Position numbers and translations under genes: made by a program. DNA of 64,000 bases, taken from positions 1-64,000 of the forward strand of contig JAGHYV010000009.1 of NCBI GenBank assembly GCA_017743475.1, given 5' to 3'. This stretch comes from Roseiflexus sp. GTDB taxonomy: Bacteria; Chloroflexota; Chloroflexia; Chloroflexales; Roseiflexaceae. Below the pieces are notes generated by a model, which did no database searches, was not told the origin of the DNA, and saw nothing but the letters and a program-made list of their open reading frames with translations. Below, piece after piece: positions 1 through 9,856 of this stretch (positions within the stretch are counted from its first letter, which is position 1; each line of letters begins with the position of its first letter).

Positions 1-286
1 TATCCGCGCCGATCCGTGTTCTATTCCAGCTTCCAGGGCAAAGCCCGCCTGCGCGGGCTCATGGAGATTGAGAATTTAATCCGTGTGCGCCTCTTGCCGT
101 GGGGCTAATGAAAATTAAGAATATAAACCGGTATTCGCCCCTTGCCGTGGGGCTGAAGCCCTCGGCTATCCAGGGCGAAGCCCGCCTGCGCGGGCTATTC
201 CGGACAAAACTGCATCCGTGCTGATCCGTCGTATCCGCGCCGATCCGTGTTCTATTCCAGCTTCCAGGGCAAAGCCCGCCTGCGCG
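1..286. repeat. Direct repeat of about 55 bp (1-55 and 232-286) containing the palindromic core AGCCCGCCTGCGCGGGCT
   Basis: tatccgcgccgatccgtgttctattccagcttccagggcaaagcccgcctgcgcg occurs at 1 and again at 232; the core also occurs near 178-196 and inverted near 56799-56816. Confidence 0.85.
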
Positions 287-309
287 TCACGCAAACTCCA
301 ACGGTGACC

Positions 310-358
310 CTATCAGCTATCGGCTATTGGCTATCAACTATTGGCTGTCGACTATCGG
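310..358. repeat. 7-bp tandem array (CTATYGG-like, about 7 units)
   Basis: ctatcag ctatcgg ctattgg ctatcaa ctattgg ctgtcga ctatcgg read directly. Confidence 0.85.
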
Positions 359-446
359 CGACGATAAAACCTCTCATGATACCTTGACAACCTGGAACAG
401 GTGTGCTGCTATTGACACGCTACCGGATACCCGTTGGAGCGCACCT

Positions 447-1271
447 ATGCCCACCGCCATCGACCATGATGCGCTGCTCAAACTGGTGCTCACCGCCTTC
501 TTCCGCGAGTTCATCGACCTGGTCGCGCCCGACCTGACCGCCGCCCTCGATCCCGTACCGCCGGTCTTCCTCGACAAAGAAAGTTTCGCCGACCTCTTCG
601 ACCCCGACCGGCGCGAAGCCGACCTGGTAGCGCAGGTGCGCCTGCGTCAGCACCCCGCCACGCTGCTGATCTACCTCGAGCATCAGGCGCAGGCCGATGC
701 TGCGCTGGATCGGCGGATGTTTCGCTACTTTGCGCGGCTCTACGACCGCTACGATCAGCCGATCTACCCGATAGCGCTCTGTTCCTATCCGCGCCCGCGG
801 CGTCCCGTCGCCGACCGGCACGAGGTGCGCGCGGCGCAGCGCACGGTGCTGACGTTCCAGTACCAGGTGGTACAATTAAACCGGATGGACTGGCGGGCGT
901 ATCTGACGACGAGCAATCCGGCGGCGATTGCGCTGATGGCGCAGGTGCGGATGGCGCCGGAGGATCGGTGGAGGGTGAAGGCGGCGTGTCTGCGGCTGCT
1001 AGCGGGTGTGCCGCTGAGCGGGGCGCAACAGCGGCTGATCGGGCAGTTTGTGGACATCTATCTGCCGTTGAACGCGCGCGAGGAGCAGGCGCTGGCGGCG
1101 GAAGTGGCGCGCCTGCCGCGTACGGCAAAGGAGGTTGTGATGGAGTTGATCACCAGCTGGGAGCGCAAAGGACGGGCGGAGGGATCGCGCGAGGGGCAGC
1201 GTCTGGTGGTGGAATGGATGCTGACGCGCAGGTTCAGGGCGCTGCCGCTGCTTAGGGGGGTAGGTTTTTGA
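447..1271 (+). CDS. Rpn-family/PD-(D/E)XK nuclease-like transposase-associated protein, C-terminus apparently shortened
   Basis: MPTAIDHDALLKLVLTAFFREFIDLVAPDL...LLIYLEHQAQAD...MFRYFARLYDRY pattern of Rpn-like proteins; internal ATG at 447 is the more likely start than 327. Confidence 0.65.
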   Translation: MPTAIDHDALLKLVLTAFFREFIDLVAPDLTAALDPVPPVFLDKESFADLFDPDRREADLVAQVRLRQHPATLLIYLEHQAQADAALDRRMFRYFARLYDRYDQPIYPIALCSYPRPRRPVADRHEVRAAQRTVLTFQYQVVQLNRMDWRAYLTTSNPAAIALMAQVRMAPEDRWRVKAACLRLLAGVPLSGAQQRLIGQFVDIYLPLNAREEQALAAEVARLPRTAKEVVMELITSWERKGRAEGSREGQRLVVEWMLTRRFRALPLLRGVGF

Positions 1272-1310
1272 GAAGTCCTTTTGTTCCCTCTCTCGTTTCG
1301 GGCTTCAGGA

Positions 1311-1369
1311 CGCCCAAACTCCCCCTTCTCCCTTTGTGGGAGAAAAGGATCGGGGGGATGAGGGGCAAA
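1311..1369 (-). repeat. Dispersed hairpin repeat family A, inverted copy
   Basis: gcccaaactcccccttctccctttgtgggagaaaaggatcggggggatgagggg is the reverse complement of the copies at 54766 and 56856. Confidence 0.8.
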
Positions 1370-1408
1370 CGTGCACGGGTATGCCAAAAGGAACATTCTC
1401 CCCTGCGG

Positions 1409-2389
1409 TCAGAGATCGATAGTGATGCCGAGATTGAGACGCTCCGCTTCGCGCAGCGCCAGTTGCGCCACAGCAATGTCCTGAACAGCATTGCCGACCG
1501 ATTTGAAGAAGGTGATCTGATCATCGCTCGTGCGCGCGGGAACAATTCCGGCAATGACTGCACCCAACTCGACCGTCTGCGACTCGTCGAGTAACCCCAG
1601 ACCTCTGGCGTGCTGCAGATCGCCTGCCTCTGCCCATGCTGCTGTTTGCTGATCAACGACGACATACGCCCGCCCAATGGTCTCCGGTGGCACTTCGACC
1701 ATCTGCGGCGTGAACGAGCCGATACCGTTAATGTGGACGCCTGGACGCAGGCTGGCATCGTCAAAGACCGGTGTCGGCGAAGATGTTGCGCAGCAGATGA
1801 CGTCCGCCTGTAGGAGCGCTTCGGCAGATGATGCTGCAATGTCGATATGTGGCGCAATTGCATGCTCGCGCAGCATTGCCGCCAGGCGTTCAGCGCGCTC
1901 GCGGCTGCGGTTAACGATAATCACGCGCTTGATCGGGCGCACAGCGCACACCGCTTCGACCTGATGATACGCCTGCGCACCAGCGCCAATGATCGCCAGC
2001 ACCTGCGCATCGTGGCGGGCGAGTACGCGGGTTGCCGCACCCGACGCCGCACCGGTGCGAAGCGCCGTCAGGTACGATCCGTCGAGCACCGCTGCGGGTT
2101 GGCCAGTTGCAGCATCGAGGACCACGACGAGCGCATGAATGACTGGCAGATTGTGGCGCGCAGCATTGTGCGGAAAGACCGACACGACCTTCAACCCCAA
2201 ACCGCTGCTCTCTTCCAGCAGCGCTGGCATCACGAATGTGTGCGACTCGTGACTCTGTTGCTGAAGGTGTGCGCGCAGCGGCACGGTGGCGCGCCCGGTT
2301 GAGAGTTGCACAAAAGCGGAGGAAACTGCATCAATAGCGGCAGGCATCGTCACTGCGCGTCGCACATCGTTAGCAGTCAGGATTCGCAT
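1409..2389 (-). CDS. Ornithine cyclodeaminase/alanine dehydrogenase family protein
   Basis: MRILTANDVRRAVTMPAAIDAVSSAF...LAIIGAGAQAYHQVEAVCAVRPIKRVIIVNRS; Rossmann motif typical of the OCD/mu-crystallin family. Confidence 0.9.
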   Translation of the reverse strand: MRILTANDVRRAVTMPAAIDAVSSAFVQLSTGRATVPLRAHLQQQSHESHTFVMPALLEESSGLGLKVVSVFPHNAARHNLPVIHALVVVLDAATGQPAAVLDGSYLTALRTGAASGAATRVLARHDAQVLAIIGAGAQAYHQVEAVCAVRPIKRVIIVNRSRERAERLAAMLREHAIAPHIDIAASSAEALLQADVICCATSSPTPVFDDASLRPGVHINGIGSFTPQMVEVPPETIGRAYVVVDQQTAAWAEAGDLQHARGLGLLDESQTVELGAVIAGIVPARTSDDQITFFKSVGNAVQDIAVAQLALREAERLNLGITIDL

Positions 2390-3188
2390 ACGTCACACCT
2401 TTCCCTTCAGAGCCTTCCCAGACGAAAAGACGTGCTAGCAACCGGTCAGCCAATCCAGGAAGCAGCAGCGCCATCCAGACCGTCAGGCGGTCGCTCCACG
2501 AAACATACGCGACACGCGGTTCATGTCGAATGGCGCGCACAATGGTGTCTGCTACCCGTTCAGGTGCAACGGCAGGTGGATTGAAGCGTCGGCGGTCGCG
2601 GTGACTGCCAAGGCGATGGTCATTGAATGCCGTGCGGGTTGTTCCCGGTCGCACCAGGGTGACCGAAATGCCGCTACCGCGCAGTTCCACTCGCAACGCC
2701 TCGGTCAACCGGTCGAGCGCCGCTTTGGTTGCGGCGTAGCCGCCAGCATAAGGGAGCGCGCGCAACCCCACCACGGACGAGATGAAGATAATCTGCCCGC
2801 GCCCGGCGTGCTGCATATGTGGAAGAACCGCCTGGGTCAGAGTGAGCGAACCGAACAGATTGACATCCAGCGCTGCGCGCAGATCGGCGGGTTGCAGACA
2901 TGCCACCGGTGATGCCAGACCGACGCCAGCGTTGTTGATCACAACGTCGATACGGTTGTATACTGCCAGGGTTTGATCAACCAGGCGTTGCACGTCGGTC
3001 GGGTCGGCGACATTCACAGGGATGGCGCGCGCGCGCCCTCGCAACCGGTCGGCGAGTTCTGTCAGGCGGGTCGAATCACGAGCGGCGAGCACAACATTCG
3101 CACCAGCATCGGCGAGGGCGCGCGCAGTGGCTGCACCAATCCCACTCGATGCGCCGGTGATAATGATCGTCTTTCCTACAGGGTCCAT
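2370..3188 (-). CDS. SDR family oxidoreductase
   Basis: TGASSGIGAATA, NNAGVG, and S-x-YAGGYAATKAA catalytic motif. Confidence 0.95.
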   Translation of the reverse strand: MDPVGKTIIITGASSGIGAATARALADAGANVVLAARDSTRLTELADRLRGRARAIPVNVADPTDVQRLVDQTLAVYNRIDVVINNAGVGLASPVACLQPADLRAALDVNLFGSLTLTQAVLPHMQHAGRGQIIFISSVVGLRALPYAGGYAATKAALDRLTEALRVELRGSGISVTLVRPGTTRTAFNDHRLGSHRDRRRFNPPAVAPERVADTIVRAIRHEPRVAYVSWSDRLTVWMALLLPGLADRLLARLFVWEGSEGKGVTYANPDC

Positions 3189-3193
3189 TGCAA

Positions 3194-3625
3194 TTACTGC
3201 GTAGTTTCCGTCGGCACGCTCTCTTCGGGGGCATTCAGCGCTGCGGCAAGCCGATCTTCCACCACAATCGCTATAACTGGCAGGATTGGCACAATTGCAA
3301 GGTTGTAGCGCTCGGCGATAGCGCCTTTTAGTCGTAATCCGCTCCGCCCCAGCCAGATCAACCCTGGGAGCAGCGCTGGAACGACGCCGAGGGTCAGGGC
3401 GCGCGGCAACCAGTGTGTGCGCGGCAGACGCCCGATCAACGCCTGTCCTGCGGTAACAACTGCTAGCGTATTGAACAGAAGCCGTGTATGCTCGCCGACA
3501 CTTTCGTCGCGCAGGCTGAGATAGGGAATCTTAGGCCACCATTGCCGCGAATTGCCGTGGAGAATGATCATTACCAGCACATTGGCAACGATGAACGCTA
3601 GCCGGTTCAGCACAGCTCCTATCAT
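3194..3625 (-). CDS. Hypothetical membrane protein
   Basis: 143-aa ORF with hydrophobic segments, adjacent to and co-directional with the SDR gene. Confidence 0.55.
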   Translation of the reverse strand: MIGAVLNRLAFIVANVLVMIILHGNSRQWWPKIPYLSLRDESVGEHTRLLFNTLAVVTAGQALIGRLPRTHWLPRALTLGVVPALLPGLIWLGRSGLRLKGAIAERYNLAIVPILPVIAIVVEDRLAAALNAPEESVPTETTQ

Positions 3626-3677
3626 GTTTGTTCCTGTGTTCTTGTAGTGAAATGTGGTTAGTATACAGTAGAACGAA

Positions 3678-6206
3678 ATGCGCTATGTGTCAACCATTGC
3701 ATCATCGTATTTCTCATTGGGCAATCTCTTCAAAGCTGTTCGACACATGTGCTATAGTTACCCCGGTGCACAAAAGGCCATTGCTCTCCAGTTTCAAATG
3801 AGGAGGTCTAGTTTGGAGTCAGATCGCAAGATCGCGCGCATCGATCTGCGGATATTTCCTCGCACCGAACAAGTGGTATCGATTGTCGCGCTCATCATCT
3901 TCTTCGCGTCCGGCTTTTCAGCGCTGCTCTACCAGGTGATCTGGCAGCGAATGCTCGGTTTCTTTTCCGGTGCCGATGTGTATTCGGTCACGATCATCGT
4001 CGCAGCATACATGGCCGGCATGGGAGTTGGCAGTCTCACCGGGGGGTATCTGGCAGATCGCCTCTCGCGCTGGGGGAACCTGGCATTGTTCGCTAGCGTC
4101 GAGCTGGGCATCGCCCTGTTTGCGCTTGGGAGCAAGGGATTATACTACGACTGGCTCTACCAGCGGCTTGCGTTTCTGGCTTCGTCACCGCCACTGATGG
4201 CAGCCGTGCTGTTCTTCAGTCTATTAATTCCCACCTTCTGCATGGGTGTTTCGCTGCCAGCGCTCGCGCGTGCACTCACCCGTTCGATTGAAATGGCAGC
4301 AGGCACAATAGGTGCGCTCTACGGCGTCAACACGCTCGGTGCAGCAGTCGGTGCTGGTGTAACGACCTGGATTCTTCTGCGGCAGTACAGTTTTGAGACC
4401 ATCCTGCTCATCGGTGCGGGGATCAACGCACTGGTCGCATTCACCGCATTCCCACTGGCGCGGTTCCTGATGCGACCAGGAGGTGTGCAGCCATCCGGAG
4501 TCGCCTCGCGCACGGCGCATGACGGATCAGCGGGTGCCGATCAGACGCCCGGCAGACAGTTGCCCGTACCAGTCTGGATCGCACTCTACGGTCTTTCCGG
4601 GTTCATTGCGCTATCGCTGGAGATTCTTTGGTTTCGCATCCTGGGGGTCATGCTCAAGTCCACAGCGTTCACGTTTGGTACGCTGTTAACCATTTTTCTG
4701 AGCGGTCTGGCGCTTGGCACATTCCTGGGCATCAGACTGGCGCCGCGCGATCGTCATCCAATGCGATCCTTTTTGCTGTTGCAAACCGGCGTAATCGTGT
4801 TTGCACTGGTTACCACGACTGCGTTTGTTGCGCAGGTTGGTCACACGGCGTGGCTGGCGCCGTTCTGGGGGTATTTTGGTAGTTATGAGCCGCTGAACGT
4901 AGGAAGCGCCACTGCTGCGCTGGCGGGTTTGCTGTTCAATCCGGCTGCGTTGGATGCTGAGGCGCAGAGCCTTGCCCAATTCTTCTTCTTGCTCTATGTG
5001 ATGCTCCCAATTGTTCTCATTGGCTTACCGACAATCTGCATGGGGATGAGCTTCCCGCTGCTCCAGAAAATCGTGCAGCGCGATCCGGAAACGCTGGGGA
5101 GACGCGTCGGCTGGTTACAGACCTCAAACATCATCGGCAGCATGCTTGGCACCCTGCTGACCGGTCTGGTTGCACTTTCGTGGCTGGGAACGCCAGGCAG
5201 CCTGCGCGTCATTGGGGTGCTGTCGGGTCTCTTTCTGGCATTGTTTGCATGGGGATGCCTGATGCGGGCATGGGTCCGCCGCGCCGTGTATATCGGCAGT
5301 GTTGCGCTCGCGTCTGGTCTGGCGCTCATCGTGCCGGACGCGCAAACCTTCTGGGCGACATTGCATGGCGCTCTGCCCACAAATGTCATCGTTGCCGAAG
5401 ACAATACCGGGCTGGCGCTGATCAAGAGCAGTAGAAGCGACTTTTCTCGTCGGGCGCTGGTGATGTCCAATGGGTTGGGGCAAAGCTCCATTCCCTATGG
5501 CTGGACGCACAGTGTGCTTGGCTTTCTGCCGGTACTGATCCATCCCAACCCGCAAACCATCGCTATTATTGGGCTTGGCTCAGGCGACACATTGTTTCAT
5601 TCAGGGGGACGTGCAGTAACGAAGGAAATCATCTGCATCGAAATCGTTGGTTCGCAGATGGACATGTTACGAGGAATGGCGCAGCGGCGCGAATATCCTG
5701 CGCTGCTCTCGATCCTGAACGACCCGCGTATTACTTACGTTATCACTGATGGACGTTCGTACATCATGCAAAGCGGACGCAAATATGACATTATCGAAGC
5801 TGATGCGCTGCGTCCAAACAGTGCCTACGCTGGCAATCTCTACTCAGAAGAGTACTTCCGCCTGCTCCTTGACCACCTGAACCCCGGCGGTCTGGCAGTG
5901 ACCTGGGTTCCGACCGAGCGCGTGCGCACGACATTTATCCAGGTCTTTCCGCATTACGTCGATTTCGGCGACATTTTGATCGGCAGCAACGCCCCAATTG
6001 AATTAGACCTTCAGGCGATCTACCACCGACTTGAAGATCCCTTCACCCGTGAGTACTACCAACAGTCTGGAGTGAACATCGTACAGTGGCTCGACGAGTA
6101 CTTCGTCAAGCGTCAGCCAGTGGTTTCCGATCCATCGGCGCCGCGACCGTTCTCGTCCGACACGAACCGTGATCTGTTCCCGAGGGATGAGTTTCTTGTG
6201 CGATAG
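3678..6206 (+). CDS. Fused multi-TM/spermidine synthase-like protein
   Basis: Multiple TM segments (FSALLYQVIWQRMLGFFSGA) followed by a SpeE-like domain (IAIIGLGSGDTLFHSGG...YDIIEADALRPNSAYAGNLYSEEYFRLLLDHLNPGG). Confidence 0.85.
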   Translation: MRYVSTIASSYFSLGNLFKAVRHMCYSYPGAQKAIALQFQMRRSSLESDRKIARIDLRIFPRTEQVVSIVALIIFFASGFSALLYQVIWQRMLGFFSGADVYSVTIIVAAYMAGMGVGSLTGGYLADRLSRWGNLALFASVELGIALFALGSKGLYYDWLYQRLAFLASSPPLMAAVLFFSLLIPTFCMGVSLPALARALTRSIEMAAGTIGALYGVNTLGAAVGAGVTTWILLRQYSFETILLIGAGINALVAFTAFPLARFLMRPGGVQPSGVASRTAHDGSAGADQTPGRQLPVPVWIALYGLSGFIALSLEILWFRILGVMLKSTAFTFGTLLTIFLSGLALGTFLGIRLAPRDRHPMRSFLLLQTGVIVFALVTTTAFVAQVGHTAWLAPFWGYFGSYEPLNVGSATAALAGLLFNPAALDAEAQSLAQFFFLLYVMLPIVLIGLPTICMGMSFPLLQKIVQRDPETLGRRVGWLQTSNIIGSMLGTLLTGLVALSWLGTPGSLRVIGVLSGLFLALFAWGCLMRAWVRRAVYIGSVALASGLALIVPDAQTFWATLHGALPTNVIVAEDNTGLALIKSSRSDFSRRALVMSNGLGQSSIPYGWTHSVLGFLPVLIHPNPQTIAIIGLGSGDTLFHSGGRAVTKEIICIEIVGSQMDMLRGMAQRREYPALLSILNDPRITYVITDGRSYIMQSGRKYDIIEADALRPNSAYAGNLYSEEYFRLLLDHLNPGGLAVTWVPTERVRTTFIQVFPHYVDFGDILIGSNAPIELDLQAIYHRLEDPFTREYYQQSGVNIVQWLDEYFVKRQPVVSDPSAPRPFSSDTNRDLFPRDEFLVR

Positions 6207-6223
6207 GGGGCGGCAATAGAAGG

Positions 6224-7066
6224 GTGCATTTCTTTGATCTGCTGGCGCTGCCGGAGATCGATGCGGTGATCGTTGATGCGCCAACCTCGATGCACCGCGA
6301 TGTCATGGTAGCGGCAGCGCGTGCCGGCAAACATATCTTTACCGAAAAGGTGCTCACGCCAACCCTTGCTGAAGCCCATCAGATACCCGCTGCCGTCGAA
6401 CAGGCATAGGTCGTACTGACCGTCTCACTGCCACGACTCATCGAAGGGTATACGCAGGCGATCACCTCGCTGATCACTGATGGCGTCTGCGGTGATCCAA
6501 CGCTGGTGCGCATGCGGATGGCGCGCAACGGCGCACTGCGCACAGAACGAAACCTTGATGTCTGGCTGCCTGCTCATTTCTATGATCCAGACCAGTGTCA
6601 TGGTGGGGCAATGATCGATCTGGGATGCCGTCCAATGTACCTGGCGCGTCATATCCTGGGATTGCCCGAAACGGTCAATTCGCACTACAGGTACGTGACG
6701 GGGCGCGCGGTCGAAGATAATGTGGTTGTGACGCTTGGCTACGCCAGCGGCGCACCGGCGGTCGTCGAAGCCGGCTTTGTAACGCCAGCATTACCATTTA
6801 CAATTGAGGTTCACAGCACGTGCACCAGCCTGATCTATAGCGCACCGCCGCCGGTATTGCGTATGCGCGGTCTCGATGACTGGATCGAGCAAGCGATCCC
6901 CAAGTCATCACCGCTGCCGTTCGTCCAATGGGTCGATCATATCCAGCGTGGCACGCGCAATGTCGCCAATATCGACGCCGCACTCGACCTGACGAAACCG
7001 ATGGAAGCGGCGAACCGCTCGGCGGCGGAACGGCGACAGGTGCGCCTCGACTCACTGCAACCTTGA
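6224..7066 (+). pseudogene. Gfo/Idh/MocA family oxidoreductase remnant: N-terminally truncated, with in-frame TAG at 6407-6409
   Basis: ORFs 6224-6409 and 6506-7066 are in the same frame; the stretch between them also reads as protein (VVLTVSLPRLIEGYTQAITSLITDGVCGDPTLVRMRM). Confidence 0.85.
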
Positions 7067-7100
7067 TACTACCATATCGTTCCAGGAGCAACTGTTCATT

Positions 7101-8166
7101 ATGACCATCTCAACGATCATCAACGTCGGAATCGTCGGCGACGGCAACATTGCCCGCGGGCGTCACCTTCCCTGCTTCAAGAAGCATCCCAACGTTCGAC
7201 TCGCCGCCATCTCCGATGTGGTCGTCGATCTGGCAGAATCGGCGGCGAAGGAGTATGAAATTCCCGCAGTGTATACCGACTACCGCGACATGTTCGGTCA
7301 CGAAAAACTTGATGCGGTCGTCATCTGTACGCCGAACAAGTTCCACGCACCGGCATCGATCGCTGCTCTGGACGCCGGATTGCACGTCCTGTGCGAGAAG
7401 CCGATGGCGCTCGATCCGGTCGAAGCGCGCGCGATGGTCGCTGCTGCCGAACGCAACGGCAAGATCCTGAGCATCGCATTCCACTACCGTCATATGGCAC
7501 AGGTGCGCGCCGCCCGTCGCGTCGTCGACGCTGGCGAACTGGGTCATGTGTACATGGCGCGGGTCTATGCCATCCGTCGGCGTAGCGTTCCCTCGTGGGG
7601 CACATTCGTGCAGAAACATATCAGGGCGGTGGCGCCATGATCGATTTCGGCATCCACCTGCTCGACACTGCACTCTGGTTGACGGGGAACCCACAGCCAA
7701 TTGAAGTCTGCGCCAGCATATTGCAGCACCTCGGCGAAGCGCCGAATGTCAACCCCTGGGGACAGTAGAACTACCGCGAGTTTACCGTCGAGGATCAGGC
7801 GGCAGCATTCATCCGGTTCGCCAATGGCGCCAGTATGCTGCTCGAGTGTTCCTAGGTGCTGAACATCCCCGAAAACTACGAGAACGTCTCGCTTTCGGGA
7901 ACCGCCGCCAGTCTGGAGGTCTTTCCGCTGCGGGTCAACAAAGCGCACCTCGATATGCTGGTCAGCTGGAAGCCGGACTGGATGCCGGTGAGCGTGACAA
8001 TCCCGGTGATGTACAGACCGCTGATTTCATTGGAGCGATCCTCGAAGGTCGGCAGCCGGTCTCACAGGCATATCAGGCGCTCCAGGTCACCGAGATTGTG
8101 GATGTGATCCATCGCAGTGCTGCGGCAGGCGCTGCCGTGCGCCTGAATGGTGCAGCGAAGGGGTGA
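7101..8166 (+). pseudogene. Gfo/Idh/MocA family oxidoreductase with two frameshifts and two in-frame TAG stops
   Basis: 7101-7640 gives the N-terminal Rossmann half (INVGIVGDGNIARGRHLP...VLCEKPMAL); it continues in frame 2 from 7637 with TAG at 7766 and 7853, then in another frame to 8166. Confidence 0.9.
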
Positions 8167-8340
8167 TCGTCTAGCGAATGACTGTCTGCTTTTGCGTCCT
8201 TTCAGACCCCATCCTTTCAAGACCCGTTTTCGTATGAGAATGGGAATACAGTGCGCCACGGTCGCTGCACTGTCTGGATGGAACTGGACATAATCATGTC
8301 ATGTCACAAACGCAATCAATGCAAGGAGAACCAGCAACCC

Positions 8341-8961
8341 ATGACCGTCACACGCGAACGTTTTGAACAGGGCATGACCTACGCTGAATACAAAGCCCAG
8401 ATGACCCGCAACCGTGAACGATTAGAAGAGAACGAGCGCACCATTGAACTCTCGCCCGACGACATTGCGTTCTTCGCCAACCTTCCCGAAACGCTAAACG
8501 TGCTGGTAATCACAGAAGACTGGTGTGGCGACGCGATTGCGAATGTCCCGATCCTGGGGCGACTTGCAGCCGAGAGCGGCAAACTCAATCTGCGCTTCTT
8601 TTTGCGCGACCAGAACCCCGACCTCATGGATCAGTACCTGAACCAGGGCATCCACCGGTCGATTCCGGTCTTTGCCTTCTTCGATGCGCAGTTTCATCCC
8701 ATCGGGCACTGGATCGAACGTCCTGCAGCGATCACCACGATGCAGGAAAAGATGCTGGCGAGTCTCTACGCAACCGATCCAGCGTTTGCGGGGATTGCGC
8801 CGGGAACGTCACTGGCGGTGCTGCCCGATGCAGCGCGCACACGGTTGATGCAGGCATTCGCCGATTTTCGCGCCGAGACCCGTGCACTCGCCGACCGCGA
8901 GGTGGTGCGTGAACTTCGGGAACTGATCACGCAGTGGTTGTCGAACCGTCAGGAGGGGTAG
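8341..8961 (+). CDS. Thioredoxin-fold family protein with WCGD active-site region
   Basis: LNVLVITEDWCGDAIANVPILGRLAAESGKLNLRFFLRDQNPDLMDQYL; likely ATG at 8341. Confidence 0.8.
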   Translation: MTVTRERFEQGMTYAEYKAQMTRNRERLEENERTIELSPDDIAFFANLPETLNVLVITEDWCGDAIANVPILGRLAAESGKLNLRFFLRDQNPDLMDQYLNQGIHRSIPVFAFFDAQFHPIGHWIERPAAITTMQEKMLASLYATDPAFAGIAPGTSLAVLPDAARTRLMQAFADFRAETRALADREVVRELRELITQWLSNRQEG

Positions 8962-8963
8962 AG

Positions 8964-9230
8964 ATGGACATCGACAGTGGACGGCATCTGCCCAAGATCA
9001 GGATCGTCTACTGTGCGTCGTGCGGCTACGAACCGCAGACGCTGGAACTGGTTTCGGCGCTGATGCACGCCTTTCACTACGATATTGCCGGGATTGAGAT
9101 CATTCCCTGGCAGGATGGTGCCTTCGATGTTGCCGTCGATGGCGAGTTGATCCATTCGATGTACCGCGACGGTGGTTTTCCCGCACCCGAGACCATCATC
9201 AGAGCGGTACGGGAACGGCTGGCAGGTTGA
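8964..9230 (+). CDS. SelT/SelW/SelH (Rdx-type) selenoprotein-like family protein, Cys form
   Basis: KIRIVYCASCGYEPQTLELVSALMHAF...GAFDVAVDGELIHS: CxxC near the N-terminus, Rdx pattern. Confidence 0.8.
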   Translation: MDIDSGRHLPKIRIVYCASCGYEPQTLELVSALMHAFHYDIAGIEIIPWQDGAFDVAVDGELIHSMYRDGGFPAPETIIRAVRERLAG

Positions 9231-9750
9231 ATCCGCGCCGGAGCGCCGCGTGGTTCAGCGTCAACAATGTGCGTTGGCGCTTTCCCAGGTGGCGCTCCAG
9301 CGACTGACAAACCGCTTCGAGCGGCAAAAATGGCTTCAACCGGAGAAAAATCCCCAGCATCACCATGTTGAGCACGCGCTCATCGCCGATCTCACGCGCC
9401 AGATCGCTTCCGGGCACTCCGACAATGACAATGTCAGGGCGTGTCGGCTCACGTCCTGCAAGCGAACGGTTGTAGATCAACAGCCCGCTGGACGCGGTCA
9501 ACGGCTCGTATTTATCCAGCGACGGACGGTTCAGTGCAATGACCGTTTGCGGATTGCGCACCAGTGGCGCACCAATCGGCGTATCAGACACAATGACCGT
9601 GCAGTGCGCCGTCCCGCCGCGCATTTCAGGTCCATACGACGGCATCCAGGTTACCTGTAAACCGGCGTCCATCGCAGCATACGCCAACGCCTGCCCGGCA
9701 AACAATGCACCCTGCCCGCCTGATCCACTGATAATGAGATCATGGTACAT
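9199..9750 (-). CDS. 2-oxoacid:acceptor oxidoreductase, gamma subunit
   Basis: [56 protein letters not shown]. Confidence 0.9.
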   Translation of the reverse strand: MYHDLIISGSGGQGALFAGQALAYAAMDAGLQVTWMPSYGPEMRGGTAHCTVIVSDTPIGAPLVRNPQTVIALNRPSLDKYEPLTASSGLLIYNRSLAGREPTRPDIVIVGVPGSDLAREIGDERVLNMVMLGIFLRLKPFLPLEAVCQSLERHLGKRQRTLLTLNHAALRRGFNLPAVPVPL

Positions 9751-9786
9751 ATGTCGCCTCTGACAGGAACTGAGAGTCCTCTCGAC

Positions 9787-9856
9787 GTTGAACGTTGAAC
9801 GTTCAATCCCCAACCTTCAACCTTCAACCCCCAACCTTCAACCTTCAACCTTCAAC
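9787..9856. repeat. 7-bp tandem array (GTTGAAC/CTTCAAC, 10 units) overlapping the korB-like stop codon
   Basis: gttgaac gttgaac gttcaat ccccaac cttcaac cttcaac ccccaac cttcaac cttcaac cttcaac. Confidence 0.9.

Noticed and set aside
6407-7855. Possible TAG reassignment or programmed read-through in the Gfo/Idh genes
   Set aside because: The second gene also has frameshifts and the first lacks its N-terminus, so pseudogenisation is simpler. No tRNA or readthrough signal seen.
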